Assembly: GCF_014650035.1 (NCBI RefSeq)
Contig: NZ_BMUE01000002.1
Span: forward strand, 310,001-374,000
DNA: 64,000 bases
Source of the DNA: Streptomyces lucensis JCM 4490
GTDB lineage: Bacteria > Actinomycetota > Actinomycetes > Streptomycetales > Streptomycetaceae
Reading direction: 5' to 3'
The position numbers were made by a program, and so were the translations under genes. The first letter of the stretch is position 1, and each line of letters opens with the position of its first letter. Below, piece by piece: positions 8,843 to 17,859 of the stretch. A model generated the notes under the pieces. The model was not told the origin of the DNA and did not search any database. It saw only the letters and a list, made by a program, of their open reading frames with translations.

Positions 8843-10186
8843 TCACTTCTTTACACGGACAGTCTTTGTCGACCGGGTCTCCAGAGTCATCTCATCGGCC
8901 TCCGCGACCCTGGTCTTCAACCGCACAGTACCTGTCGCGGCGTCGACCACGTCCACCACCTTCGCAAGCAGTTTCGCAGTATCGGCGTTCCCCGAGGCGC
9001 TCGCGAGCTGAACCGCGCGTCCGAGTTTGGCCGTTGCCCTCTCGAAATCGCCCGCTTTGCGAAGGTCGAGGCCTTGCTTGATGGCTTGGGCCAGTTCGGC
9101 CTGCCCCGTGTAGTGGGCGACTTGGGGGCTGATCGAGGTGGAGGCCGCCATGTCGTCGGTCCACACGGCCCGCACGAGCCCCTGCGCGCCGAGGTTCTGT
9201 ACCGTTCCGTCCGCTTGTGGGACGACCAGGGAGACCCGGGCGGCGAGCATCTCCTGGCCGAGCCCGGCCGGCGGGACCTGGACGCACAGGTGGTAGTCGC
9301 GGGACTCGTCGCCCCAGGACCCGGTGGGGTAGTCCCCGGCGCGTGGCCCGGCCTCGGTGCGCCGGCCGCTCAAGTCCTCGACGGAGGGCGCGACTTGCTT
9401 GACGAACTTGATCGTGGTGCCGACCGGCGTCCACACCCGCAGACAGACGTCGGCGACCTCCTTGCCCATCGCCGTCTCCATCATCCGCGTGAAGTCGGCG
9501 GTCAGGCCCGCCGGGTCGGCGACGATGTCGGCGGTGCCGAGCAGCGCGGAGGCGATGCCTGTGACTTCTTTCACTTCCCAGTCGGTGCCCACGCCCCGCG
9601 CGTCACAGGTGAACCGGCCCGCGCACGCGTCGAGGGCCCGCCGCAGTTCCTCGGGCGACTCGTGCTCGTTGCGCCCGTCGGTCAGCAGGATGCCGTGCCG
9701 GATGGTGACGTCCGCCGAGGACAGCAGCCGGTCGGCGAGCCGCAGCCAGGTGCCGATGGCCGTGCCGCCGCCCGAGCTCAGCCTGCTCAGCGCCCGCTTG
9801 GCCTGGCCCCGGGTGGCGTCGTCGGCGACGGCGAGCCGCCCGCCGCCCGGGTAGATCTCCGTGGCCACGTGCGTGCCGCCGATCACCGCGAAGTGGGTGC
9901 CGTCGCGCAGGGTGTCGATCGCGGCGGCCGTGGCGCTGCGGGCGCCCCGCATCTTGTCCGGCGGGTACTCCATGGAGCCCGAGCAGTCGACCATGACCGC
10001 CACGGCGGCGGAGGGCCGCTGCCCCGGCGGGTGGACGGGCGCGGCGACGGAACCGCCGACGGTGCCGCCGCCCGTCGCCGTGACCGTCACGACGGCGTTG
10101 ACCTCCCGGCCGCCTTCGGGCAGGTACTCGTTCTGGTAGACGTCCACCGAGAACCGCGGCACGTTCGGCTTCGCGAAATTGGCCAT
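8843..10186 (-). CDS. VWA-domain protein (TerY/YegL-like)
   Basis: A 447-residue soluble protein with a von Willebrand A domain. The metal-binding MIDAS motif DCSGSM is at residues 67-72, with the supporting Thr and Asp residues downstream (GGGTAIGTWL, LLTDGRNEH). An N-terminal beta domain of about 50 residues precedes it. The C-terminal 100 residues are helical, with a tail (DFERATAKLGRAVQLA) that resembles a TPR-like repeat. There is no signal peptide, so it acts in the cytoplasm. VWA proteins next to a kinase and a PP2C phosphatase form the TerY-P type triad described in the literature; its role there is thought to be metal-dependent scaffolding. It lies between the phosphatase (100-base gap) and FHA (57-base gap) genes. 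Confidence 0.87.
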   Translation of the reverse strand: MANFAKPNVPRFSVDVYQNEYLPEGGREVNAVVTVTATGGGTVGGSVAAPVHPPGQRPSAAVAVMVDCSGSMEYPPDKMRGARSATAAAIDTLRDGTHFAVIGGTHVATEIYPGGGRLAVADDATRGQAKRALSRLSSGGGTAIGTWLRLADRLLSSADVTIRHGILLTDGRNEHESPEELRRALDACAGRFTCDARGVGTDWEVKEVTGIASALLGTADIVADPAGLTADFTRMMETAMGKEVADVCLRVWTPVGTTIKFVKQVAPSVEDLSGRRTEAGPRAGDYPTGSWGDESRDYHLCVQVPPAGLGQEMLAARVSLVVPQADGTVQNLGAQGLVRAVWTDDMAASTSISPQVAHYTGQAELAQAIKQGLDLRKAGDFERATAKLGRAVQLASASGNADTAKLLAKVVDVVDAATGTVRLKTRVAEADEMTLETRSTKTVRVKK

Positions 10187-10286
10187 GCTTGATCAGATCC
10201 CCCTGTGACGCCCCGCTGACGCGGGGCACTGCGTGTGGACGGACCGGTCCCCTCCGGTCCGCCGGCTTCCCCGTGGTGGTACGGCC

Positions 10287-11612
10287 TCAGGCCGATCCTG
10301 CCCCCTGGGACGGCGCGGGGAACGGCAGGACCGCCACTGTTACGTTGTCGTGGCCCCCGCCGTCCAGGGCGTGGCCGACCAGCACGCGGGCGCTGTGCAG
10401 CGGACGCTCCGTCGCGTCCGGGGGAACGATCTCGGACATCTCCTCGGCCGTCTCCGCGTAGTTCCACAGGCCGTCGGTGCACACCACCACGACGCCGGGC
10501 CGGTCCGGCTTGAACGACGCGGTGTGCGGCTCCAGTTCGTAGGCGTCCGCACCCAGCCACCCGGTGATCGCGTGGGCGCGCTCGTCGGCGTACGCCTCGG
10601 CCTCGCTCATCAGCCCGGCGGCGACCATCTGCGCGGCCCAGGAGTCGTCCTCGGTCAGCCGGGCCGGGGGCGCGCCGCGGTCGGCGGGCACCCAGTAGAC
10701 GCGGCTGTCGCCGACCCAGCCGACGACCAGCAGGCCGTCGGTGACGACCGCGCCGACGATCGTGCAGGCCGGGGCGTTCTGGTGCGGGGCGTGCTCGCGG
10801 TCCGCGGCGCCCTCCCCGGCGAGGGCGTCGACGGCCTGCCCGGCGGCGACGATCGCCTCGTGCATGGCCTGCTGCGGGTGGGTGCCGCGCGGCAGGGCGG
10901 CCAGCAGCGCGTCCCCGGCCGCCCGGGAGGCGGCCAGGGAGGCGTCGTCGGGGCGGGTCGCCGAGGAGACGCCGTCGCAGACGACGGCGAGCGCGGCGGG
11001 CGTGCCGTCGGGCAGCGTGGTGTGGCCGACGGCGAAGGCGTCCTCGTTGCGGTGGTGGCGCAGGCCGCGGTCGCTGACGGCGGCGACCGGACCCGACTCG
11101 CGCTCCATGTGGTCGCGTTCGCGGGGCTGGGCGTGCCCGCAGTTCTCGCAGTAGCCGTCGCTGTCCACCCGGCCCGCCCGGCAGGCCACGCAGACCTGTG
11201 CCGGATCGCCGGCCGCGGGGTCCGGCGCGGCGGCCGCGGGTCCGGCGGCCGCCCGCGGGTCGGGCGCCTGCAGCGGGTACTCGTCGGGCTCCGCGGGCCG
11301 GTCGAAGCGGACACCGGGCGCGGCCGGTTCCCCCGGCTGCAGGGGTTTGCCGCCCGAGTCGGTGCCGGGCAGGTCGGCCGGCAGGTGCGGCGCCGGCGAG
11401 GTGCTGTCCGAGCCGGGCGGCTCGGGAGCCGGCCAGTCCACGCCGTCCCCCTGCACGGGGGAGGCCATGGCGAGCGTCGGATGGTCCTGCTGGGGGGCGG
11501 CCACCACCGAGAGGTCGTGACCGCACGCCCCGCAGAAGTGGTCACCCGGCTCGACGGGTTCCGCGCAGCTCGGGCACTTCGGCGGTGCGGCCTGCTGGGG
11601 CATCTGCGACAT
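10287..11612 (-). CDS. PP2C-family protein phosphatase with N-terminal zinc ribbons
   Basis: A 441-residue metal-dependent Ser/Thr phosphatase. It begins with a Cys4 ribbon (Cys13, 16, 27, 30: CPSC and CGAC) and a second ribbon further on (CVAC, CENCGH), separated by a Pro-rich linker. The PP2C catalytic domain follows, with SDRGLRHHRNEDAF, VVCDGVSS (metal-binding Asp), WVGDSRVYW, CTDGLWNY and GHDNVTVAVLPF. It should reverse phosphorylation by the kinase encoded just upstream; this pairing is inferred from position. The ATG is 3 bases after the kinase stop (TAG TTG ATG), so translation is probably coupled. I use ATG 11612 rather than the adjacent TTG 11615. There are no membrane segments, unlike PstP-type phosphatases. 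Confidence 0.93.
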   Translation of the reverse strand: MSQMPQQAAPPKCPSCAEPVEPGDHFCGACGHDLSVVAAPQQDHPTLAMASPVQGDGVDWPAPEPPGSDSTSPAPHLPADLPGTDSGGKPLQPGEPAAPGVRFDRPAEPDEYPLQAPDPRAAAGPAAAAPDPAAGDPAQVCVACRAGRVDSDGYCENCGHAQPRERDHMERESGPVAAVSDRGLRHHRNEDAFAVGHTTLPDGTPAALAVVCDGVSSATRPDDASLAASRAAGDALLAALPRGTHPQQAMHEAIVAAGQAVDALAGEGAADREHAPHQNAPACTIVGAVVTDGLLVVGWVGDSRVYWVPADRGAPPARLTEDDSWAAQMVAAGLMSEAEAYADERAHAITGWLGADAYELEPHTASFKPDRPGVVVVCTDGLWNYAETAEEMSEIVPPDATERPLHSARVLVGHALDGGGHDNVTVAVLPFPAPSQGAGSA

Positions 11613-11615
11613 CAA

Positions 11616-14069
11616 CTACACCCACGTCCGGGGGCGGTAACGGTTGGCCCGTTCCACCAGTTCGATCCTCTCCTCGCCGCCGGGCGCCAGCCGGGCCAGC
11701 GTGCGGTAGGCGCGCTCCAGGCCGAAGCGCAGTCCCCGCTCGTCCAGACCGCTGCCCAGCAGCACCCGCCCACCGGTGGCCGGCGTGGTGCCCTGGCCCC
11801 CGGAGAGTATCCAGTCCAGCGCGCAGCCGAGCACCTCCGCCGACAACTGCTCGCGGCGGGCGGGGTCGAGACCGTACGCCTGCAGCGCCTCGACCTGCCC
11901 GGCGGCGGCGGTCAGGTCGTCCGGCAACGCCGCGTCACCGGGGGTCGCCGTGCGCTGTCTGAGCCGGGCCCGGACGGCGGCGACCCGGGCGGCCGTGTAG
12001 TGGATGGAGGACTCCGGCACCGACTCCAGCGTGCGTACGGCGCCACGCCGGTCCCTGGCCGCGAGCCGCACCCGGGCGAGCCCGAAGGCCGCGCTGACGA
12101 AGCTCGGGTCGGTCGCCCACACCAGGCGGTAGTACTCGGCGGCGTTGTCGAGCTGGCCCAGCACCTCCGCGCACAGACCGAGCGCCAGCTTGGGCGCGGC
12201 CTCGCCGGGGAAGGCGTCGTAGATCGCGTCGAAGGCGAGTGCCGCGCCCTCGAAGTCGCCGGTCACCAGGGCGGTCACGCCCCGGTACCAGACCACCCGC
12301 CAGTCGTCGGGCCGCTCCTCGTCCAGCTCGGCCAGGGACGTCAGCGCGGCCCGGTGGTCGCCGCCCTCCAACCGGGCGCGGATCTGCCGCAGCCGGGTCT
12401 CGACGGTCGGCGCGGGCGCCGCCTCCAGCGCGCTGATCAGCTCGGCCGGCGCGGAGGCCATCAGGCCGGCCAGGAAACCGGCGTTGGGGTCGGTCGGGTC
12501 GACCAGCGGGACCGGCAGGGCCAGGGCCGCGGCCGGGACGTCGACGGGCCGGACGAGGGACGGCGGCGGCGCGGCGGCCGCCGCGGGCCTGCGTACCGGA
12601 CGGGCCCCCAGCCGGGACACGTCACCGTCCAGCCGGGGGAACAACTCCGTGTCCGTCACCCGTACTTCCGGGCCGAGCAGCGTCGACAGCGCGGGCCGCG
12701 CCTGCCCGGTCTGCAGCGAGACCACCTCGCGCAGCACCCCGGTCAGCTGCTCGGCCATCTCCTGGGCGGAGGCGAACCGGCGGGCCGGGTCGGGGTCGGT
12801 GGCCCGCACCAGCAGCCGGTAGAAGGACTCGTACCGGCGGAAGACGTCGATGGTGTCCGGGTCGGGCAGGGAGTCCACGTAGACGTTCGTGTAGCCCTGG
12901 AAGTCGAAGGTGAGCACGGCGAGCGTCCGGCCCACCGTGTACAGGTCGCTCGCCACCGAGGGGCCGACGTCGGCGACCTCCGGCGCCTGGTAGCCGACCG
13001 TGCCGTAGATCGCCGACTCCTCGTCGTCCATGCGGCGCACGGCACCCATGTCGATCAGCTTCAGCTGGTCCTCGGTCTGGATGGCGTTGTCGACCTTGAA
13101 GTCGCAGTACAGCAGGTTGCGGCTGTGCAGGTGGCCGAGCGCCTCCAGCGCCTCGATGCCGTACGCGCACGCCTGCTCCACCGGCAGCGGGTCGCGCCTG
13201 CCGTCCGGGGTGCGGCGGGCGTTGGCGATCTCCTTCAGCGACTTGCCGCCGACGTACTCCATGACGATGTAGCCGTCGAGGGAGCCGGTGCGCTGGTCGA
13301 GGTGCTCGACGAAGTTGTAGATCCGCACGATGTTGGCGTGCTCGATCTCCGCCAGGAACCGCCGCTCGGAGATGGCCGCCGCCATCGCGTCCTGGTCGCC
13401 GGTGTCCAGCAGGCCCTTGAGCACCACCCACCGGTCGGAGACGGCCCGGTCCACGGCCAGGTAGATCCAGCCCAGCCCGCCGTGCGCCAGGCAGCCCGCG
13501 ACCTCGTACTGGCCGTGCACGATGTCCCCGGCCCGCAGCTTGGGCACGAAGGAGTACGGGTGCCCGCACTTGGTGCAGAAGCCCTCCGTGCGGCCCGGCC
13601 GGTCGCCCCGGGCCCGGCCGACCGGCGCCCCGCAGTCCGACCGGGAGCAGAAGCGCTTGCGCTCGGGCACCTCCGGGTTGCGCAGCACCATGGCGCGCGG
13701 GTCCGGCCGGGGCACCTGCGGCACGCTCACCAGTCCGGCGCCCAGCCGCCCGCGCGTCGACGCGCCCGAGGACGAGCCCGAGCTGCGCACCGACACCGAG
13801 CGGCCGGTGGAGCTGCCCGACAGGGACCGCGAGAGCCGCCCGGACACCGAGCGGCGCGACTTCGAGGACTGCGACGACGTACGGGAACTGCGCGAGCTGC
13901 CGCTGTCGGCGGCGCCCTTGGCGACCCCGGTGGGCGGCGAGCCCACCGAGCCGTTCGCGGAGACCACCGGTGCGAGGCCGCAGGTGTCGCAGTACAGCTC
14001 ACCGCCGCCGACGTCCTCGTACGACCCCGCGCAGTCCGGCCGCTGGCAGGTCTGCCCCGGCTGGCTCAT
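11616..14069 (-). CDS. pknG: PknG-like Ser/Thr protein kinase with TPR region
   Basis: An 817-residue soluble kinase. Order: a Cys cluster (8, 13, 27, 30); a Ser/Arg-rich stretch at 52-110; a second cluster (Cys141, 146, 165, 168) in the place of the PknG rubredoxin-like module; a kinase domain at about 188-450; then TPR-like helices to the end. The ATP Lys is Lys218 (VVLKG), the catalytic Asp is Asp323 (YCDFKVDN), and the metal-binding Asp340 is in DMG instead of DFG, much as PknG has DLG. IYGTVGYQAPE matches the PknG activation segment. In mycobacteria PknG acts downstream of GlnH/GlnX and phosphorylates the FHA protein GarA to tune glutamate and TCA flux. Its ATG overlaps the stop of the coiled-coil gene. 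Confidence 0.93.
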   Translation of the reverse strand: MSQPGQTCQRPDCAGSYEDVGGGELYCDTCGLAPVVSANGSVGSPPTGVAKGAADSGSSRSSRTSSQSSKSRRSVSGRLSRSLSGSSTGRSVSVRSSGSSSGASTRGRLGAGLVSVPQVPRPDPRAMVLRNPEVPERKRFCSRSDCGAPVGRARGDRPGRTEGFCTKCGHPYSFVPKLRAGDIVHGQYEVAGCLAHGGLGWIYLAVDRAVSDRWVVLKGLLDTGDQDAMAAAISERRFLAEIEHANIVRIYNFVEHLDQRTGSLDGYIVMEYVGGKSLKEIANARRTPDGRRDPLPVEQACAYGIEALEALGHLHSRNLLYCDFKVDNAIQTEDQLKLIDMGAVRRMDDEESAIYGTVGYQAPEVADVGPSVASDLYTVGRTLAVLTFDFQGYTNVYVDSLPDPDTIDVFRRYESFYRLLVRATDPDPARRFASAQEMAEQLTGVLREVVSLQTGQARPALSTLLGPEVRVTDTELFPRLDGDVSRLGARPVRRPAAAAAPPPSLVRPVDVPAAALALPVPLVDPTDPNAGFLAGLMASAPAELISALEAAPAPTVETRLRQIRARLEGGDHRAALTSLAELDEERPDDWRVVWYRGVTALVTGDFEGAALAFDAIYDAFPGEAAPKLALGLCAEVLGQLDNAAEYYRLVWATDPSFVSAAFGLARVRLAARDRRGAVRTLESVPESSIHYTAARVAAVRARLRQRTATPGDAALPDDLTAAAGQVEALQAYGLDPARREQLSAEVLGCALDWILSGGQGTTPATGGRVLLGSGLDERGLRFGLERAYRTLARLAPGGEERIELVERANRYRPRTWV

Positions 14070-15340
14070 GACCGACCCCCTTCACGGTCCTGCGGCGCGC
14101 TCGCGCCGCCGAGCTGCTCGGCCGCCGCCTGCTGGTAGCGCAGCACGGCCTGTTCCGCCACGCGCAGGTCGCAGGGCGCGCTCCACAGCATGCGCCGGGC
14201 CGCGTCGTACCGCTCCACGAGCAGCGGGTCCTCGGCGAGACCGTGCCGGGCGACCTTCGCCTTGTACGCGTCGAGCCGGCCCCGCAGCTCGGCGCGGACC
14301 GCCAGCGGTGCGGTGACCGCGGTCAACGACTCACGGGCCCGCAGCAGTTCGTCCTCCGCCTTCCGCTCCAGCGACTCCAGCAGCGGGGAGAGCCGGTGCC
14401 ACTGCCCCTGCCGCCGGTACTCGGCCGCGGTCGCCAGCTGCTCCTGCAGCACGGTCGGCGGGCCGCTGACGACGGGCACCTCGGTGGCGGCGATCTTCGC
14501 CAGCACCTCACCGCGCGCCGTACGGGCCTCGGCGAGCGTGCGGTCCGCGCGGGAGAGCACGTCCCGCAGCCGGATCAGCCGGGCCTCCGCGTCCTGCCGG
14601 ACCGTCAGCACGGCGTCGATCTCCCGGCGAACGTCCTCCAGGGCGCGCGCCTCACGGTCGTACACCGTGGTGTCCGGGCGGCCGCCCCCGGGCGCGGAAC
14701 TGCCCTCGGCCGGCACCCAGAAGGCGAGCGGGTCCGAGACCACGTCCTCGCGCAGCCCGGTCAGCGTGCGGGTGATCCGCTCCAGGTCGTCACCGGCCGG
14801 GTGTTCGCCCGGCCGGACACCGACGGAACGGGCGAGCTCGCGGGTGCGCCGGAGTTCCGCGGCGAGTAAATCGATCCGCGCGGGCAGCGCCGACCAGACG
14901 GCGTCGGCGGCGACGACGAGGTCCAGGCTCGTCGCGTACAGCTCGTTCATCCGGTCCACCAGCGCGGTCAGCGAGTACGTCTCGCTCAGCCTGCCGTGGC
15001 CGGGGACGGTGACGGACTCGCCGCGCAGCAGGCCGGTCAGCTCCGCCAGGTCCTCACGGCTGGACCAGCGGCGCCGGCCACGGATCTCCCGGGCGCCGCG
15101 CAGCGTGGCCGTGTAGGCGTCGAAGTACCCCCACAGCAGAGTGATCCGCTCCTCCGCGGCCTGCCAGCGCTCCTGGGTGACGCCGGTCAGTTTCGCCCCT
15201 TCGAGGAGTCTGCGGCCCGCGTGGTCCTGCAGCGCCAGCAGCGAGGTCTCGATCGCCTCGTGCTCCTGGCCGAGCCGCGCCAGCGCACGGTCCACCTCGT
15301 CCCGGTCCATCACCGGCCCGGCGGGGTCCGTGACGCCCAT
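14066..15340 (-). CDS. Coiled-coil protein of the glnX-glnH-pknG operon
   Basis: A 424-residue, largely helical protein without signal peptide or membrane segment. Heptad-like Leu/Ala patterns with many Arg and Glu run through residues 15-60, 190-300 and 320-400, suggesting long coiled coils. I do not recognise a catalytic motif. It lies between glnH (48-base gap) and pknG (4-base overlap), and this tight placement suggests a scaffold or adaptor linking the membrane sensor to the kinase. That role is inference from position. A mycobacterial counterpart is not obvious to me, so it may be a Streptomyces-type addition to the pathway. Confidence 0.82.
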   Translation of the reverse strand: MGVTDPAGPVMDRDEVDRALARLGQEHEAIETSLLALQDHAGRRLLEGAKLTGVTQERWQAAEERITLLWGYFDAYTATLRGAREIRGRRRWSSREDLAELTGLLRGESVTVPGHGRLSETYSLTALVDRMNELYATSLDLVVAADAVWSALPARIDLLAAELRRTRELARSVGVRPGEHPAGDDLERITRTLTGLREDVVSDPLAFWVPAEGSSAPGGGRPDTTVYDREARALEDVRREIDAVLTVRQDAEARLIRLRDVLSRADRTLAEARTARGEVLAKIAATEVPVVSGPPTVLQEQLATAAEYRRQGQWHRLSPLLESLERKAEDELLRARESLTAVTAPLAVRAELRGRLDAYKAKVARHGLAEDPLLVERYDAARRMLWSAPCDLRVAEQAVLRYQQAAAEQLGGASAPQDREGGRS

Positions 15341-15388
15341 CGATCACCTCTCGCTGCTGTATGTCGGCCTGTCGGGGGATACGGGATG

Positions 15389-16417
15389 TCAGCTGGTGCG
15401 CAGGTAGCGCGGCGCGGGCGGCTCGGAGGCCGCCGAGTCCTTCCCCAGTGTCGCCGAAAGCCACTTGTCGTACGACGCCTGCCAGCCGTGCGCGCGGTAG
15501 TCCACCAGTATGTGGTTCACCCGGCGTACCAGATCGTCGGCGTCCCTCTTCATCGCCACGCCGTAGTACTCGGTCGTGAACGCCGCGCCCTTGAGTTCGA
15601 GGGTCGGGTCCTGCGCCGCCTGGCTCGCGGCGAGCGCGCCGTCGGTCACCACCGCGTCCACCTCGCCGAGTTGCAGCCGCACCAGGCAGTCGAGCTGGTT
15701 GGGCACGGTGACGGAGATGTCGGCGGAGGAGGGCAGGTCCCCGGCCTTCCGGTCGGCGTCCAGCTTGGTGTACGCGGTCGAACCGGCCGCCGTGCAGATC
15801 CTCTTGTGCGCGAGCGAGCCGTCGTAGCCGTTGACGGCGGACGACTTGGGCGCGAGCACCTGCTGGCCGGTCTTGAAGTACGGGGCGGAGAAGGCCACCT
15901 GGGACAGGCGGTCGCAGGTGATGGTCATGGTCCGGACGACCATGTCCACCCGCCCGTCCTGGATCGCCGTGATCCGCTGGCTGGTCGGTATCGCCTTGAA
16001 CTGCACGGCGTCCGCGTCGCCGAGGATGTCCTGGGCGATCCGGTGCACCAGGTCGATGTCGAAGCCCTCCAGCTCCGCGCCCTCGGTGTTCGGGTTGCGG
16101 TAGCCCCAGCGGTAGCTGTTCTGGTCGACGCCCACGATCAGCTTGCGCTTGGCGCCGGTACGGGCCTTGATGGCGTCGATCGTCTCCCCGTCGGCGCCCG
16201 ACGGGGACAGCGTCTGCTGCTGCGCCTCGGAGTCCCGGCATTCCCCGGCGCGCGCCTGGCGGCCCACGGCCGCCCGCTGGCCGGCCGTCCCCGCCTCGGG
16301 CGGCGACTGGGTCGACGGCAGCAGCAGGACGAACGCCAGCGCCACCGCGCACAGCACCGCCATCGCGCCGACCCCGCCCCAGCCCCGCAGGGAGGCCCGT
16401 GCACGTGTCGCGTACAT
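15389..16417 (-). CDS. glnH: GlnH-like amino acid-binding protein, membrane-anchored
   Basis: A 342-residue member of the polar amino acid binding family (PBPb). ATG 16417 (MYATRARASLRGWGG) gives an N-terminal uncleaved-looking helix (AMAVLCAVALAFVLLL), so it is probably tethered outside the membrane. The periplasmic-binding fold is shown by LEGFDIDLVHRIAQDIL, DMVVRTMTIT, FSAPYF and GEVDAVVTDGALA. Equivalent GlnH proteins bind glutamate, glutamine or aspartate and signal through GlnX to PknG rather than importing. No amino acid permease or ATPase gene lies here, which supports a sensory role. It starts 14 bases after the glnX stop. The upstream part of the longer open frame to 16618 is antisense-like sequence and was left out. 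Confidence 0.88.
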   Translation of the reverse strand: MYATRARASLRGWGGVGAMAVLCAVALAFVLLLPSTQSPPEAGTAGQRAAVGRQARAGECRDSEAQQQTLSPSGADGETIDAIKARTGAKRKLIVGVDQNSYRWGYRNPNTEGAELEGFDIDLVHRIAQDILGDADAVQFKAIPTSQRITAIQDGRVDMVVRTMTITCDRLSQVAFSAPYFKTGQQVLAPKSSAVNGYDGSLAHKRICTAAGSTAYTKLDADRKAGDLPSSADISVTVPNQLDCLVRLQLGEVDAVVTDGALAASQAAQDPTLELKGAAFTTEYYGVAMKRDADDLVRRVNHILVDYRAHGWQASYDKWLSATLGKDSAASEPPAPRYLRTS

Positions 16418-16431
16418 CGCCCCGCCCCCTG

Positions 16432-17859
16432 TCACCGGTACTCCGAAAGCCTGCGCCCGATGCCGGCCACGGCGCCGGCCGCGCCCAGCGCCGCGAGGAC
16501 GGCCGCGCCCACCGGCAGGCCGGTCATGGCGTCCCGCCCGTCCCCGGCGGCCCGCTGGAACCGGGCCTGTTCGTGGTCGATGGCCCGCGCGAGGTTGGCG
16601 TCGACACTGTCGAAGCACTCACCGGTCGCGCCCTTCGCGCCGATCACCTTCTCCAGCGCCTGCTGGTAGTTGCCGTTCTCGTCCTCGGCGCGGGCCGAGG
16701 CGTGGCGCTGCTTCCACACCGCCATGTTGCCCTCGGCCGCCTCGACCGGCGTGCTGCCCGCCCGGTCGTCGGCGAGCTTCGCGGCCCTGGTCAGCCCCTT
16801 GCCGAGCACGGCCATGTCCTTGTCGAAGTCGTAGTAGTAGGCGTCGCGCGGCTGTCCGTCGACCGTGACGGTCTCGGCGCCGCGCGCCACCAGGCTGAGG
16901 TTCTCGTTCCCGCGCGCCTTCAGGGAGGCGATCCGGGCGTCGTGCAGGACGCTCAGCGAGCGGATGCCGTGGTCGTAGGAGCCGTCCAGCTGCGACCGGG
17001 CGACCGCGTGCCCGACGACCAGCCACAGCAGCGCGGCCGCGGCGGCGGCGGTGCCGGCGACCAGGCCGTGGTTGAGGACGCGGTTGGTGTGCCGGTAGGT
17101 GCGGTGCTGCGCCCAGCCGAGCGCCGCGAGCGCGAGCACGCCGAGCGCGATGGCCGCCCAGGGATAGGGCGTGGCATCGGCGTAGTCGGCGTCGAGCCGC
17201 TGGTTCTCCTTGGCGTAGAGGTCCTCCGCCGCCGGCAGCATCCGCTTCTGCATCTTCTCGTTGGCGTACCGCAGGTAGGCGCCGCCCACCGGATAGCCCT
17301 GCCGGTTGTAGGTCCGGGCCCGCTCGACGAGGCCCTTGTACTCGGGCAGCAGCCGGTTCAGCCGGGTGATGGCCGCCTCCGAGGGCGAGCCGGGCTCGGC
17401 GTTGGCGGCGGCGGTCACGAGCCCCGCGGCGGCGCTGCGGATGTCCTTCTCGTACCGGTCCCGGGTGGCGGCCGTCTCCTGACCGCCCGCGAGGAACCCG
17501 CTGGAGGCCGCCGTGTTGGCGTCAGCCAGCGAGCGGTAGATGCCGGCCGCGCCGGAACTGAGCGGCTGGCTGCGGTGCAGCACGTCGTCGGCGGCGGCCG
17601 CCCGCTCACTGGACTGCCAGGCGGTGACGGCCCCGAACGAGACGACCAGCAGGGCGAGCACCGCTCCGATGATCCGCAGCCGTCCGGGCTCCGTGGTCGC
17701 GGCGGCGCGCACCCGCTCGACGCCCTCGGCGAAGGCGGTACGGCGGGCGGGCGGGGCGGGCGGCACCACGGGCACCGGCCGGCCCGGCTGAGGGGGGATC
17801 GCGGGGGCGGCGGGGCCCGGCAGCGGTGGCGCCGCGCTGCTCTTCGGCGGGTGTGTCAC
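16432..17859 (-). CDS. glnX: GlnX-like transmembrane sensor
   Basis: A 475-residue membrane protein and the first gene of the signalling operon. It has a Pro-rich cytoplasmic start (about 45 residues), a helix at about 62-80 (LRIIGAVLALLVVSFGAV), an external helical domain to about 230, two helices near 232-285 (AAIALGVLALAALGW and AAAAALLWLVVGHAVA), a second external helical domain, and a final helix (VGAAVLAALGAAGAVA) with a short basic end. Mycobacterial GlnX has the same arrangement of external helical domains and passes amino acid binding by GlnH to PknG. Sequence similarity to GlnX is only moderate by eye; the call rests on topology and on the glnH and pknG neighbours. Promoter signals in the 158 bases before it were not obvious. 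Confidence 0.82.
   Translation of the reverse strand: MTHPPKSSAAPPLPGPAAPAIPPQPGRPVPVVPPAPPARRTAFAEGVERVRAAATTEPGRLRIIGAVLALLVVSFGAVTAWQSSERAAAADDVLHRSQPLSSGAAGIYRSLADANTAASSGFLAGGQETAATRDRYEKDIRSAAAGLVTAAANAEPGSPSEAAITRLNRLLPEYKGLVERARTYNRQGYPVGGAYLRYANEKMQKRMLPAAEDLYAKENQRLDADYADATPYPWAAIALGVLALAALGWAQHRTYRHTNRVLNHGLVAGTAAAAAALLWLVVGHAVARSQLDGSYDHGIRSLSVLHDARIASLKARGNENLSLVARGAETVTVDGQPRDAYYYDFDKDMAVLGKGLTRAAKLADDRAGSTPVEAAEGNMAVWKQRHASARAEDENGNYQQALEKVIGAKGATGECFDSVDANLARAIDHEQARFQRAAGDGRDAMTGLPVGAAVLAALGAAGAVAGIGRRLSEYR

Noticed and set aside
10233..14138. A 1301-residue open frame on the forward strand opposite the phosphatase and kinase genes
   Set aside because: It is antisense to two well-supported genes, is full of Arg, Gly and Val repeats typical of GC-rich shadow frames, and has no domain or ribosome-binding site.
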